The notes under the pieces were generated by a model. That model ran no database searches, was not told the DNA's origin, and saw only the letters and a list, made by a program, of their open reading frames with translations. Made by a program: the position numbers and the translations under genes. This document shows, piece by piece, positions 1 to 8,488 of a DNA stretch of 64,000 nt. Each line of letters opens with the position of its first letter. Position 1 is the first letter of the stretch. Source of the DNA: Tateyamaria omphalii (GTDB lineage: Bacteria > Pseudomonadota > Alphaproteobacteria > Rhodobacterales > Rhodobacteraceae); assembly GCF_014651375.1 (NCBI RefSeq), contig NZ_BMWT01000004.1, positions 186,001 through 250,000 of the forward strand, in the 5' to 3' direction.

Positions 1-969
1 GAAGAAGTTGGTGTCGACACCGAACTCAACGTCTTCCGGGAAGAAGGCGGGTACAAACGACGCCTGGCGGTGCATGTAGCACTGCGGCGGCGAGGTGAAG
101 AGGCCTTTGGGCGAGTCGCGGAAGTCCGTCGATGCAACTGCACCGGCACCACCGGCAACCTTGGCGTCGTCACGGGCAAACCAGCCGAACTCTTCGATTG
201 CGGCCACGACACGCTCGTCGTCAAAGGGGATCTCGTTGGTGGTCCACTGGTCATAGACGTCAGGCGACACGGTGCGCAGCATCATGTCTTCGACCCAGTC
301 GGTCGCAGGCCAGCCCGTCGCAGCACCTGAACCCAGACCGATGCACCACGGTGTTTCACCGTCTGCCACGATCTGTTCTGTCAGCGCCTTGAGGTCTTCC
401 ATCGATTCGGGAATGTCATAACCCGCATCTTCGAAGTTCTCGGGATTGTACCAGACCAGCGACTTGACGTTCACGTTGTAGAAGAAACCGAACACCTGAT
501 CGTTGCCATCGGCATCTGCGTAGGTGCCCAGATCAACCCAGGACTGACCGGCAGCGTAGTTATCCTTGACCCAGTCACCCATGCCTTCGGGCAGCGGGTG
601 CAGTTGGCCTTTGCCCGCCATCACGGCGGCAAGACCGGGCTGCGGGAACACGGCAATGTTCGGTGCCGAACCGGCCTCGGCATCGATCACGATCTGCTGT
701 TCGAAGCTGTCGGACCCGGTGTAGATCACGTCGGCGCCTGTGGCTTCTTCGAAATAGGCCAGTGCATTGTTCAGATAGCCATCTTCGGGTGTCAGCCAGG
801 GGCCGAAAACGGTGATGGTCTGACCGCTCAGGTCAGGGGCGCCTTCCGCCCATGCGTTGTAGCTGTCCCAGCTAAAAGGGCCTTCGCCCGGGGTAAAGGT
901 CAGCTCGGCCTGTGCCGATGCCGCCGTGATAGCCAACGCCGCGGCGCTGGCCAGAAGTTTCGATGTCAT
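1..969 (-). CDS. aglE: AglE-type sugar ABC transporter substrate-binding protein (partial, runs off left edge)
   Basis: Periplasmic binding protein of a CUT1 sugar ABC transporter. The reverse-strand frame is open from position 969 to the edge of the window, so the C-terminus is missing. It starts MTSKLLASAAALAITAASAQA, a typical Sec signal peptide, and a GGGAGGA ribosome site lies just upstream. The mature N-terminus contains a TFGP/VFGPW-like segment and a region ending in an IVIDAEAGSAPN-type motif, which I associate with rhizobial AglE (alpha-glucoside uptake). The gene diverges from a LacI regulator and a GH1 glucosidase. The permease and ATPase genes are presumably beyond the left edge. 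The real substrate could be an alpha- or beta-glucoside; the GH1 neighbour favours a beta-linked glucoside. Family is firm, substrate is inferred. Confidence 0.85.
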   Translation of the reverse strand, partial: MTSKLLASAAALAITAASAQAELTFTPGEGPFSWDSYNAWAEGAPDLSGQTITVFGPWLTPEDGYLNNALAYFEEATGADVIYTGSDSFEQQIVIDAEAGSAPNIAVFPQPGLAAVMAGKGQLHPLPEGMGDWVKDNYAAGQSWVDLGTYADADGNDQVFGFFYNVNVKSLVWYNPENFEDAGYDIPESMEDLKALTEQIVADGETPWCIGLGSGAATGWPATDWVEDMMLRTVSPDVYDQWTTNEIPFDDERVVAAIEEFGWFARDDAKVAGGAGAVASTDFRDSPKGLFTSPPQCYMHRQASFVPAFFPEDVEFGVDTNFF

Positions 970-1042
970 TCTGGTCGTCCTCCCATTCGTGTTCAAATCC
1001 AACATGCTGATTGACCAGTTCATGCCCGCTTTCACATTTGTC

Positions 1043-1052
1043 AAAGCGCTTT
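1043..1052. promoter_or_regulatory. Putative LacI-family operator, proximal to aglE
   Basis: Perfect 10-base palindrome AAAGCGCTTT, 74 bases upstream of the aglE start, with the core continuing as AAAGCGCTTTGGA. The same 13 bases recur at 1191-1203. LacI-family operators commonly have a central CG flanked by A/T-rich half-sites, as here. Confidence 0.7.
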
Positions 1053-1190
1053 GGATGTCGTGAACGTTGCCGAATTTTCACGTTCTGTCAAACGCTGTCG
1101 GACCGTCGATGCAAAATAGTTTAACACGCTAGACGGGAGTAACGAGATGTTTTGACGTTAGCGCAACCAGCCGTTAGCGTCGCTATATCT

Positions 1191-1200
1191 AAAGCGCTTT
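1191..1200. promoter_or_regulatory. Putative LacI-family operator, proximal to the regulator gene
   Basis: Second perfect AAAGCGCTTT palindrome, sharing the 13-base AAAGCGCTTTGGA with 1043-1055. It ends 15 bases before the GTG start of the LacI gene, so occupancy would block that gene's own transcription or initiation. Centre-to-centre distance to the first copy is 148 bases, close to 14 helical turns, which would allow a repression loop. Confidence 0.7.
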
Positions 1201-1215
1201 GGAACGAATCCACCT

Positions 1216-2253
1216 GTGAATCTTAAGGAACTGTCATCTTTGCTGGGGCTCAGCCAGACCACGGTCAGTCGGGCGCTGAATGGCTATCCCGAGGTGTCCG
1301 AAAAAACCCGTGCCCGCGTGGTTCAGGCAGCAGAAGCGCATGCCTACAGCCCAAATACGCGGGCCCAGGGCCTCGCCACCGGCCATTCCAAGTGCATCGG
1401 CCACGTGATTTCCGTGAGTGATTCGGCAGAAATGGTGAACCCGATTTTCGGGGATTTCATGGCAGGGGCAGGGGAGACCTATTCGGCGCACGGCTATGAC
1501 ATGATGGTCACGCGTGTTGGCGCGCAGGACGAGGCAGACACCTATCGGAGCCTCAAGGCGCGCGGCGCAGTGGATGGCATTGTGGTACATGCCCCCCGCC
1601 GCAACGATCCGCGGTTGGAACTGCTCGACAAGATCGGCCTGCCTTATGTCGTGCATGGCCGCTCCACCGGGATCAAAGCGCCCTATTCCTGGCTCGACGT
1701 GAACAACACCCGCGCCTTTTCCGAAGCCACCTCCTATCTCGCCAGCCTTGGCCACAGCCGCATCGCGCTGATCAACGGGCAGGAAACGATGGATTTCGCC
1801 ATCCGACGCCGCTCGGGCTACGAATCCTCTCTGCGCTTCGCAGGTCTTTCCATTGACACTGCGCTGATGAGCACAGGCGAAATGACAGAAGCCTATGGGT
1901 ACACGCAAGCCAACGCGATGCTCGACCTTCTCCATCCGCCTACTGCCTTCCTAGCCGCCTCGATCATCTGTGCCGCCGGAATCCGCCGCGCGTTGGATGA
2001 ACGCGGTCTGCGGGTGGGGCAGGACGTGTCCATCGCCACGTTTGACGACTGCCTCAGCTATTTCGGCAATGGCGGCGACACGCCCGTCTTCACCGCATGG
2101 CAATCTTCCGTGCGCGCCGCGGGGGCGGCGCTGGCGCAAATGCTCATCGACCGCATCCGTGCCCCGCACGCCCCGCATATAACCAAGCTCTGGGAGGCCG
2201 AGTTCGTCTCGGGCGCCTCGACCGGCCCGGCACCGGGCACATCCAAGGACTGA
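1216..2253 (+). CDS. aglR: LacI-family transcriptional regulator (AglR-like)
   Basis: 345-residue sugar-responsive repressor. The N-terminus has the LacI helix-turn-helix and hinge (residues about 1-55: NLKELSSLLGLSQTTVSRAL, then an SPNTRAQGLA hinge). The remainder is a periplasmic-binding-protein-like effector domain. The start is GTG at 1216, which places the helix-turn-helix at the very N-terminus as usual; there is no clear Shine-Dalgarno site, so translation may be leaderless or weak. It is divergent from aglE and two bases upstream of the GH1 gene, with which it probably forms an operon. Two identical palindromes in the intergenic region are its likely operators, which would repress the transporter and autoregulate. 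The inducer is presumably the imported glucoside or glucose. Confidence 0.88.
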   Translation: MNLKELSSLLGLSQTTVSRALNGYPEVSEKTRARVVQAAEAHAYSPNTRAQGLATGHSKCIGHVISVSDSAEMVNPIFGDFMAGAGETYSAHGYDMMVTRVGAQDEADTYRSLKARGAVDGIVVHAPRRNDPRLELLDKIGLPYVVHGRSTGIKAPYSWLDVNNTRAFSEATSYLASLGHSRIALINGQETMDFAIRRRSGYESSLRFAGLSIDTALMSTGEMTEAYGYTQANAMLDLLHPPTAFLAASIICAAGIRRALDERGLRVGQDVSIATFDDCLSYFGNGGDTPVFTAWQSSVRAAGAALAQMLIDRIRAPHAPHITKLWEAEFVSGASTGPAPGTSKD

Positions 2254-2255
2254 TC

Positions 2256-3581
2256 ATGTTCACGCACAAACGCTCCGACTTTCCCGAAGGGTTCCTCTTC
2301 GGGGCCGCAACCTCTGCCTACCAGATCGAAGGACACCAACACGGTGGCGCGGGCCGCGCCATGTGGGATGATTTCGCCGCCACCCCCGGCAACGTGGTCC
2401 GCGCCGAAGACGGCGCACGCGCCTGCGACCACTACAATCGGTATGAGGCCGATCTTGATCTCTTGCGCGACGGCGGCTTTGACGCCTACCGCTTCTCGAC
2501 AAGCTGGGCGCGGGTCATGCCCGACGGGCGGACGGTGAACCCCGAAGGGCTCGATTTCTACGACCGGCTGGTCGACGCGATGCTGGAACGCAACCTCAAA
2601 CCCTGCGCCACGCTCTACCACTGGGAACTGCCCTCAGCTCTCGCTGACTTGGGCGGCTGGCGCAACCGCGACATCGCAAGCTGGTTCGGGGATTTCACTG
2701 AAGCCGTGATGGCCCGCATCGGCGACCGCACTTACTCTGTCGCCACGATCAACGAATTCTGGTGCGTCTCCTTCCTGTCCCATTTCCTCGGCCATCACGC
2801 GCCGGGCCTGCGCGACATCCGCGCCACCGCCCGCGCCATGCACCACGTGCTGCTAGCCCACGGCACGTCCATCGAACGGATGCGCGGCATGGGTGTCGGC
2901 AACCTCGGCGCTGTCTTCAACATGGAGTGGGCCACGCCCGCCGATGACAGCCCCGAAGCTGCCAAAGCCGCAGCGCTCTACGACGATTACTACAACCACT
3001 TCTTCGTTTCGGGCGCATTCAAGGGCACCTATCCCGACCGCCTTGTCCGCGACCTCGGCCCGTACTTCCCGTACGGCTGGCAAGACGACATGGCGACGAT
3101 CAAGGCCCCGCTCGACTGGGCCGGGATCAACTACTACACGCGCTCGATCATCGCCCCCAACGATGGCCCATGGCCCCACCACCACGGCGTCGAAGGCCCC
3201 CTCGAAAAAACGCAAATGGGGTGGGAGGTTTACCCACAGGGTCTGCACGACTTCCTCGTGCGCACAGTAGCCGAATACACCGGCGATCTGCCGCTTTTCG
3301 TGACAGAAAACGGCATGGCCAACGCCGACAAAATCACCAATGGCACCGTGCAAGACGATGCCCGCATCGCCTATTTCCAATGCCACCTGCAGGCGGTCCG
3401 CGACGCCATTGCCAAGGGCGTCCCGGTACAGGGCTACATGGCGTGGTCGCTCATGGACAATTACGAATGGGCGCTCGGCTATGAAAAGCGGTTCGGCATG
3501 GTGCACGTCGATTTCGACACGCTTGAACGCACGCCCAAGGCGTCATGGCATGCGTTTAAGGACATGCTGACCGCTAGCTGA
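2256..3581 (+). CDS. GH1 family beta-glucosidase
   Basis: 441-residue glycoside hydrolase family 1 enzyme, which hydrolyses beta-glucosides by a retaining mechanism; it has no signal peptide, so it is probably cytoplasmic. The N-terminus has the GH1 signature FPEGFLFGAATSAYQIEG (residues 9-26). The acid/base glutamate is in TINEFW (E167; the family more often has NEP), and the nucleophile is in LFVTENG (E351). A C-terminal MAWSLMDNYEWALGY segment is the usual aglycone/glycone-binding strand. I chose ATG 2256, directly after the LacI stop, because the longer open frame upstream is just overlap with lacI. It presumably acts on the sugar brought in by the AglE system. The last 8 bases overlap the end of the convergent SDR gene. 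Confidence 0.93.
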   Translation: MFTHKRSDFPEGFLFGAATSAYQIEGHQHGGAGRAMWDDFAATPGNVVRAEDGARACDHYNRYEADLDLLRDGGFDAYRFSTSWARVMPDGRTVNPEGLDFYDRLVDAMLERNLKPCATLYHWELPSALADLGGWRNRDIASWFGDFTEAVMARIGDRTYSVATINEFWCVSFLSHFLGHHAPGLRDIRATARAMHHVLLAHGTSIERMRGMGVGNLGAVFNMEWATPADDSPEAAKAAALYDDYYNHFFVSGAFKGTYPDRLVRDLGPYFPYGWQDDMATIKAPLDWAGINYYTRSIIAPNDGPWPHHHGVEGPLEKTQMGWEVYPQGLHDFLVRTVAEYTGDLPLFVTENGMANADKITNGTVQDDARIAYFQCHLQAVRDAIAKGVPVQGYMAWSLMDNYEWALGYEKRFGMVHVDFDTLERTPKASWHAFKDMLTAS

Positions 3582-4431
3582 GAAAGGTCTCCACCACTTG
3601 GCTTTGTAGCTTCTTCCCATCCGGGTCGAGGTCGGTCTTCAACGCACAAAACGCCTCTCCCCATTTTGACGTGCGCGTCCGAATTGGCGGGGCGTCAGAC
3701 GCGACGCAGCCCATCACAACGGCGGCCACCTCGTCTGCTGTCTGATAAATGTCACCACCGGCTGCACGGTCCTGTGCGCCACCGACATATTTCTGCAAGA
3801 TCGGCAGATACTCGTCATCCAGCATCCCGCCGGTCTCTTCCACCTGTTTCATCACATTGGCGGCGAATTCCGACGCAATCCCGCCGGGCTCCACCACCGT
3901 GAAGTTGATCCCAAAGTTAGGCGAAATGTACGAGGCCATCGCCTCCATATACCCCTCGACCGCGAACTTGGCGGCGCAGTAAATCTCGTTGAATGGCTGG
4001 CCTACAAGCCCACCGACCGACGATATGGTGATTACATGCCCGGCGCGGCGTTCACGGAAATGGGCAATCAGCGCCTTGGTGCAGCGCACGACGCCCATGA
4101 AGTTCACGTCCATCACCCAGTTGATGTCATCCTCGCTCGCCTGCTCGGTCGAGCGGACAAATCCGGCACCGGCATTGTTGATCAACACGTCCACATGCCC
4201 CTCGGCGGCAATGACCTGATCCACACAAGCAGCAATCGATCCGGCATCCTGCACATCCAGTTGCGCAACGTGCAATGTCACCCCTGCCGCCTCGACGGCT
4301 TCATCCAGTACCGCCCGTTTCGACAGGTTGCGCATGGTGGCATAGACCGTGTGGCCCGCCTGTGCGGCCTGAACGGCCAATGACACCCCAAGGCCCGAAG
4401 AACACCCGGTGATCAGAACAACTTTGGACAT
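3574..4431 (-). CDS. Short-chain dehydrogenase/reductase (SDR)
   Basis: 285-residue classical SDR, a cytoplasmic NAD(P)-dependent oxidoreductase. The nucleotide-binding motif TGCSSGLG is at about residues 8-15, an NNAG motif follows the beta-4 strand, and the catalytic Ser-Tyr-Lys set appears as ITISSVGG and IYCAAK. I chose the ATG at 4431 because AAAGGAG lies just upstream and the Rossmann strand begins right after it; an in-frame start 18 codons upstream has no such support. It is the last gene of a leftward unit GntR - Gfo/Idh/MocA - SDR, 88 bases after the preceding gene. In that context it may oxidise or reduce a sugar-derived intermediate. The sequence looks like the broad steroid/retinol-type SDR group, so the substrate cannot be told. 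Confidence 0.85.
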   Translation of the reverse strand: MSKVVLITGCSSGLGVSLAVQAAQAGHTVYATMRNLSKRAVLDEAVEAAGVTLHVAQLDVQDAGSIAACVDQVIAAEGHVDVLINNAGAGFVRSTEQASEDDINWVMDVNFMGVVRCTKALIAHFRERRAGHVITISSVGGLVGQPFNEIYCAAKFAVEGYMEAMASYISPNFGINFTVVEPGGIASEFAANVMKQVEETGGMLDDEYLPILQKYVGGAQDRAAGGDIYQTADEVAAVVMGCVASDAPPIRTRTSKWGEAFCALKTDLDPDGKKLQSQVVETFLS

Positions 4432-4519
4432 CGGGACGGCTCCTTTTGCTGACTGCGATACAACCAGCAATGGGCCTGCCGCCAAGGATAGTCAAACCCG
4501 CCGGATGGCGAAGGATCGC

Positions 4520-5620
4520 TTACATCCAACGCCGTGGATCAACAGCCTGCCCAGTCCGTGCGCTTTCCTGCGCGGCCATGCCCATCGCAACAGCCGCCCA
4601 GCCATCGGCCAATGTGACTTCCGGCGTACCCTGACCCCGCACAACGGCGGCGAATTTCTGGTGCTGGTAAAAGGTCGATCCATTGTGATCGCCCGCGTCC
4701 AGCAGGGTCGGATCAACGGGGATGTCATGCGTCACCGGCCCCTGTGGCTGACGTGGTGATGTCACCAGCTTGGCAATCGGGGCCGGGCCCAGATGCTCCG
4801 GCCAGAACCGGCCCGGACCGGGAACAAAGGCTTCGATCTTGCCCGTGGGCCCAACGGCGGACAGCTCCTCTTGATAGGCTGAGCCTTCTGCAAACATGCA
4901 CAATTCCAGCATGGCCCGCGTGCCGTTGTCGAAATCGACAATCGCGTAGCCGCTGTCGATGATGTCCGGCACCTCGCCGCCATAATCTTCGTCTAGGTGG
5001 TTCACGGCCTGCGTGGCTGACGCCATCACGCGCACCGGCTCTGCCCCCATGGTCAGGCGCATCAGGTCAAAGAAGTGGCAGCACTTCTCGACAAAGGTGC
5101 CGCCCGTATAGCGGTTGAACCGGTTCCAGTCGCCGACCTTTTCAAGGAAGGGAAAGCGATGCTCGCGCACCGAAAGCTGCTTGATGCCACCTGTCGCATC
5201 ACCTGCCTTGTCCAGGAATTCGGCAATCACCGGCATATAGCGATATTCCATCGCCACCCAGATCGGGCAGGGATAGCTGTCGCGGAACGCGGCCAGCTTT
5301 GCGGCGTCCTCGGTGTCGGTAAACAGCGGTTTCTCGACCAACAGGGGCAGGGGGCGTGTGGCCGCGATCTCTTCCATCTGCGCCACGTGGCAGAAATTGG
5401 GGCTGACGATCAGCAGGCAATCCAGCTCCTCAACGGCCAGCAATTCCTGCACCGAACCAACGGACTTGGCCTCGGGCGTGATGGCCAAGGCCCGCGCCGC
5501 CATGCTTGCATCCGGCTCAAAGAATGCAACGACCTGCGCATCGGGCAGCAGCGCGATATTGCGCATGTGTTCCTGCCCCATCATCCCGCATCCGATGATG
5601 CCATAGCGTACCTGATCCAA
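4520..5620 (-). CDS. Gfo/Idh/MocA family protein (dehydrogenase, or possibly GH188-type NAD-dependent sulfoquinovosidase)
   Basis: 366-residue NAD(P)-binding protein. The N-terminal Rossmann motif is YGIIGCGMMGQEH, and the LLVEKPL motif carries the lysine conserved in the Gfo/Idh/MocA family. A later segment, GGTFVEKCCHFFDL, is at the substrate-domain position where these proteins carry their catalytic residues. I chose TTG at 5620: AAGGAA lies about 6 bases upstream and the Rossmann fold starts a few residues later; the next upstream in-frame start lies inside the GntR gene. It follows the GntR gene by 11 bases. Most family members are sugar or inositol dehydrogenases. The family fold also includes GH109 and GH188 glycosidases, which use bound NAD; GH188 comprises sulfoquinovosidases found in sulfo-SMO clusters. 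The adjacent SMO-like operon makes that worth testing. Confidence 0.8.
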   Translation of the reverse strand: MDQVRYGIIGCGMMGQEHMRNIALLPDAQVVAFFEPDASMAARALAITPEAKSVGSVQELLAVEELDCLLIVSPNFCHVAQMEEIAATRPLPLLVEKPLFTDTEDAAKLAAFRDSYPCPIWVAMEYRYMPVIAEFLDKAGDATGGIKQLSVREHRFPFLEKVGDWNRFNRYTGGTFVEKCCHFFDLMRLTMGAEPVRVMASATQAVNHLDEDYGGEVPDIIDSGYAIVDFDNGTRAMLELCMFAEGSAYQEELSAVGPTGKIEAFVPGPGRFWPEHLGPAPIAKLVTSPRQPQGPVTHDIPVDPTLLDAGDHNGSTFYQHQKFAAVVRGQGTPEVTLADGWAAVAMGMAAQESARTGQAVDPRRWM

Positions 5621-5631
5621 CCTGCGTTCCT

Positions 5632-6342
5632 TCACTTCATGCGTTGCACATAAACGGCCCGCGCGGGGTCGTACCATGTGCGTGAAAATTCAATGGGTGC
5701 CGCTGCGTCCGCCCAGCTCAGGCGTTCGACATATCCAACGGTGTCGCCAGGACGCGGGCCATAGGTATCGGGCGCCCAGTGCGGCACCGTGCCAAGCGAC
5801 ACCCGGTCCTCGGCCCGCTGGATCCACAGACCCAGCTCCTTGCGATAGGTGGCATAGAGAGATTCGGACATCGTCGCTTCCGACACGATTCCCGCATCCG
5901 CATCCAGCCAAATCTCTTCCACGGCGATGATTGTGTCATTCAGGGATCGCAGCCGCCGAATGCGCGTGCCCCGTGCGGCAGTCCCGAAATCGGGCAGGTC
6001 GGCGGGCTTGTCCATCTGGTCGACCGACAGAACACGCGCCCGTGGCAGCCCGCCCCCCTCCAGCAGTTCCAGCCGGAACATGGCATAGACTGTGCCCGTG
6101 TCTCCACTGGCCCGGATATAGTTGCCAGACCCCTGAACGCTCTCGATCAACCCCTTTTGGCCCATGTCCCGAAGGGCCTTGCGCAACGTGCCGACACTCA
6201 CACCCAGCTCTGCTGCCATATCCCGTTCGGGCGGTAAACGCTCACCATCAATCAACCGGCCGGAAATGATATCGCGGGTCAAAAGCTCGGCAATCTGCAC
6301 GTAGATGGGCAGCGACTGAGGGGATTGTTTTTGCGTCGTCAC
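5632..6342 (-). CDS. GntR family (HutC/UTRA) transcriptional regulator
   Basis: 236-residue repressor. The N-terminal winged helix (LPIYVQIAELLTRDIISGRL through GERLPPERDMAAELGVS and GTLRKAL, then a VQGSGNYI wing) is classic GntR. The C-terminal half is a UTRA ligand domain (segments RIRRLR, VEEIWLDAD, YVERLSWADAA). HutC-type regulators respond to small metabolites, often sugar phosphates or amino acid derivatives. It heads the leftward GntR - Gfo/Idh/MocA - SDR unit and diverges from the monooxygenase/TRAP operon, so it probably controls both. Two inverted repeats in the 101-base intergenic region are candidate operators. Confidence 0.88.
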   Translation of the reverse strand: MTTQKQSPQSLPIYVQIAELLTRDIISGRLIDGERLPPERDMAAELGVSVGTLRKALRDMGQKGLIESVQGSGNYIRASGDTGTVYAMFRLELLEGGGLPRARVLSVDQMDKPADLPDFGTAARGTRIRRLRSLNDTIIAVEEIWLDADAGIVSEATMSESLYATYRKELGLWIQRAEDRVSLGTVPHWAPDTYGPRPGDTVGYVERLSWADAAAPIEFSRTWYDPARAVYVQRMK

Positions 6343-6361
6343 GTGGGCTTATGAGCTGTGG

Positions 6362-6410
6362 TGCGTAAAATTGATACACCATTGATCTACATCAATGACA
6401 ATGTTACGCA
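6362..6410. promoter_or_regulatory. Divergent promoter region with two inverted repeats (putative GntR operator)
   Basis: Between the GntR gene and the monooxygenase gene. The outer repeat is TGCGTAA (6362-6368) and TTACGCA (6404-6410). Inside is CATTGAT (6380-6386), CTAC, ATCAATG (6391-6397). Both are perfect. Their centres differ by 2.5 bases, so they are probably two separate protein sites or one compound site, not a single hairpin. The start of the rightward operon is 34 bases away. Confidence 0.6.
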
Positions 6411-6443
6411 AGTGCCAAGTTGACCTGAACGGAAAGTGCGCTG

Positions 6444-7598
6444 ATGACCATCGTCCCAATCACATCTCCTGACCTTGATGCGGCCGAAGTGTCGTGGTTC
6501 TCGGCGTTGTGCTCGGATGATTACCAGTTTCTCGGGGTGCCCGATGGCGGCCTCCGCTCAAGCTGGGCGCATTGCTCTGACATCGTACGCGAAGCCGAAG
6601 CACAAGGCTTCCGCAACATCCTCTGCCCGTCCTCCTATCAGGTGGGGCAGGACACGCTGTCCTTCGTTGCGGGCTGCGCACCGATCACGTCCAAGATCAA
6701 CCTGCTTGCGGCGGTCCGCTGCGGTGAAGTGCAGCCCATCATGCTCGCCCGCACCATCGCCACGCTCGATCACATGCTCGAAGGTCGGCTGACGGTAAAC
6801 ATCATCTCGTCCGACTTCCCCGGCGAAAAGGCGGACAGCGAATACCGCTACCAACGCTCGCGCGAAGTCGTAGAAATCCTGAAGCAGGCCTGGACACGGG
6901 ATGAAATCAGCTACGAGGGCGAGGTTTATAATTTCCAGGGCCTCACCACCGACCCCGTGCGCCCTTACCAGACCGGCGGCCCGCTTCTGTACTTCGGGGG
7001 TTACTCCCCTTCCGCGCTCGAACTCTGCGGCCAGCACTGCGACGTCTACCTGATGTGGCCCGAGCCCAAGGAAAACATCGCCCAGCGGATGCGCGACGTG
7101 AATGCAGTGGCCGAGAAATACAACCGGACGCTCGACTACGGCCTGCGCGTGCACATGATCGTGCGGGATACCGAGGCCGAGGCCCGCGAATACGCCGATT
7201 ACATCGTGTCCAAGCTCGATGACGAATACGGCCAACTGATCCGCGACCGGGCGCTGGACAGCACCTCGCTCGGCGTGGCCCACCAGGCCAAGGCGCGCGA
7301 ACTGGCGGACAAATTCGGATATGTCGAACCCAACCTCTGGACCGGCGTGGGCCGGGCACGGTCGGGCTGTGGCGCGGCACTGGTCGGGTCTACCGATCAG
7401 GTCATGTCGAAAATCGAAGACTATCAAAAGATGGGTATCCGGGCCTTTATCTTCTCTGGCTACCCACACCTGGAAGAAGCAAAACATTTTGGCGCGCGCG
7501 TGATGCCGCACTTGAAAACCTGCTCATTGCCCCATGCTTATGGTCGGGTGCCATCTGCCGCACCCGCAACACCCCTTGCCGCAGGAGAGCGCCGCTAA
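6444..7598 (+). CDS. LLM-class FMNH2-dependent monooxygenase, SsuD-like; candidate sulfoquinovose monooxygenase (SmoC-type)
   Basis: 384-residue bacterial luciferase-like protein of the alkanesulfonate monooxygenase (SsuD) subgroup, which uses FMNH2 and oxygen to cleave a C-S bond, releasing sulfite and an aldehyde. Family features seen: a CPSSYQVGQDTLSFVAG segment, a LTVNIISSDFPGE flavin-binding stretch (SsuD proteins have similar NxVxGGxP-type strands), LLYFGGYSP, and a C-terminal GTDQ-like VGSTDQV with FIFSGYPHLEEA. Its stop overlaps the start of the aldo/keto reductase (TAATGG). A flavin reductase follows, giving a complete two-component system. With the reductase this matches SmoC/SmoB/SmoA of the Agrobacterium sulfo-SMO pathway, where SmoC converts sulfoquinovose to 6-oxoglucose plus sulfite. 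The enzyme class is firm; the sulfoquinovose substrate is inferred from context. Confidence 0.88.
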   Translation: MTIVPITSPDLDAAEVSWFSALCSDDYQFLGVPDGGLRSSWAHCSDIVREAEAQGFRNILCPSSYQVGQDTLSFVAGCAPITSKINLLAAVRCGEVQPIMLARTIATLDHMLEGRLTVNIISSDFPGEKADSEYRYQRSREVVEILKQAWTRDEISYEGEVYNFQGLTTDPVRPYQTGGPLLYFGGYSPSALELCGQHCDVYLMWPEPKENIAQRMRDVNAVAEKYNRTLDYGLRVHMIVRDTEAEAREYADYIVSKLDDEYGQLIRDRALDSTSLGVAHQAKARELADKFGYVEPNLWTGVGRARSGCGAALVGSTDQVMSKIEDYQKMGIRAFIFSGYPHLEEAKHFGARVMPHLKTCSLPHAYGRVPSAAPATPLAAGERR

Positions 7599-8488
7599 TG
7601 GACCGCGTCCAACTATCCGATACCCTGAACTTCTCGCGCATCGTCTATGGCATGTGGCGGCTGGCCGATGACAGTGACACATCGGTGGGCCATGTGCAGG
7701 CCAAGATCCACGCCTGCCTTGATCAGGGGATCACCACATTCGATCAGGCCGACATCTACGGTGGCTACGTGGCCGAGGCTGTGTTGGGCGGAGCACTCAA
7801 GGCCGACACGGGCCTGCGCAGCAAGATGGAGATCGTGACCAAATGCGACATCGTGGCGCCCGTGGGCCGCTATGCCGATGCGCCGGTCAAATACTACGAC
7901 ACCAGCAGCGCCCACATCATGCAGAGCATCGAAAACTCGCTGCGGGACATGGCCGTTGATCATATCGACCTGCTGTTGATCCACCGCCCCGACCCGTTCA
8001 TGGATCACCATGAAACAGGTGCGGCACTGGACGAGGCTGTCGCAAGCGGCAAGGTGCGCAGCGTGGGTGTTTCGAACTTCCGTCCGTGGGACTGGAAGCT
8101 GCTGCAATCGGGTATGAAAACGCAACTGGTGACCAACCAGATCGAAATCTCGCTCAGCGAAATCAACCCGTTCACCAATGGCGATCTCGCGTTCCACCAG
8201 CAACACGGCCAACCGCTGATGGCATGGTCGCCGCTTGGTGGCGGCGGTCTGATGACAGGCAGTGAGAAGCTGCACAACGTCATGGATGAGATTGCCAGCG
8301 CCCAAGGTGTAGACCGCGCCGCAGTCGCAACTGCGTTTCTCTTGGCACACCCCGCAAATATCATTCCGGTGATGGGTACAAATAACATCGACCGGATCAA
8401 AAAGATCGGCGATGCTGCAAAGGTGTCGCTCGACCGGCCCACATGGTTCCGCCTTTATGAGGCGGCACTGGGACACGAGGTGGCCTGA
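7598..8488 (+). CDS. Aldo/keto reductase, YdhF-like; candidate 6-oxoglucose reductase (SmoB-type)
   Basis: 296-residue (beta/alpha)8 NADPH-dependent oxidoreductase. The catalytic Asp-Tyr is in DQADIYGGY, lysine in IVTKCDIV, and histidine in LLLIHRPDPFMD; the C-terminal half has the VSNFRPW and TNQIEISL strands and a MAWSPLGGGG motif. It resembles E. coli YdhF in these segments. Start and stop both overlap the neighbours (TAATG with the monooxygenase, TGATG with the flavin reductase), so the three genes are translationally coupled. In the sulfo-SMO pathway an aldo/keto reductase of this kind reduces the 6-oxoglucose made by the monooxygenase to glucose. That role is inferred from the operon. 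Confidence 0.86.
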   Translation: MDRVQLSDTLNFSRIVYGMWRLADDSDTSVGHVQAKIHACLDQGITTFDQADIYGGYVAEAVLGGALKADTGLRSKMEIVTKCDIVAPVGRYADAPVKYYDTSSAHIMQSIENSLRDMAVDHIDLLLIHRPDPFMDHHETGAALDEAVASGKVRSVGVSNFRPWDWKLLQSGMKTQLVTNQIEISLSEINPFTNGDLAFHQQHGQPLMAWSPLGGGGLMTGSEKLHNVMDEIASAQGVDRAAVATAFLLAHPANIIPVMGTNNIDRIKKIGDAAKVSLDRPTWFRLYEAALGHEVA

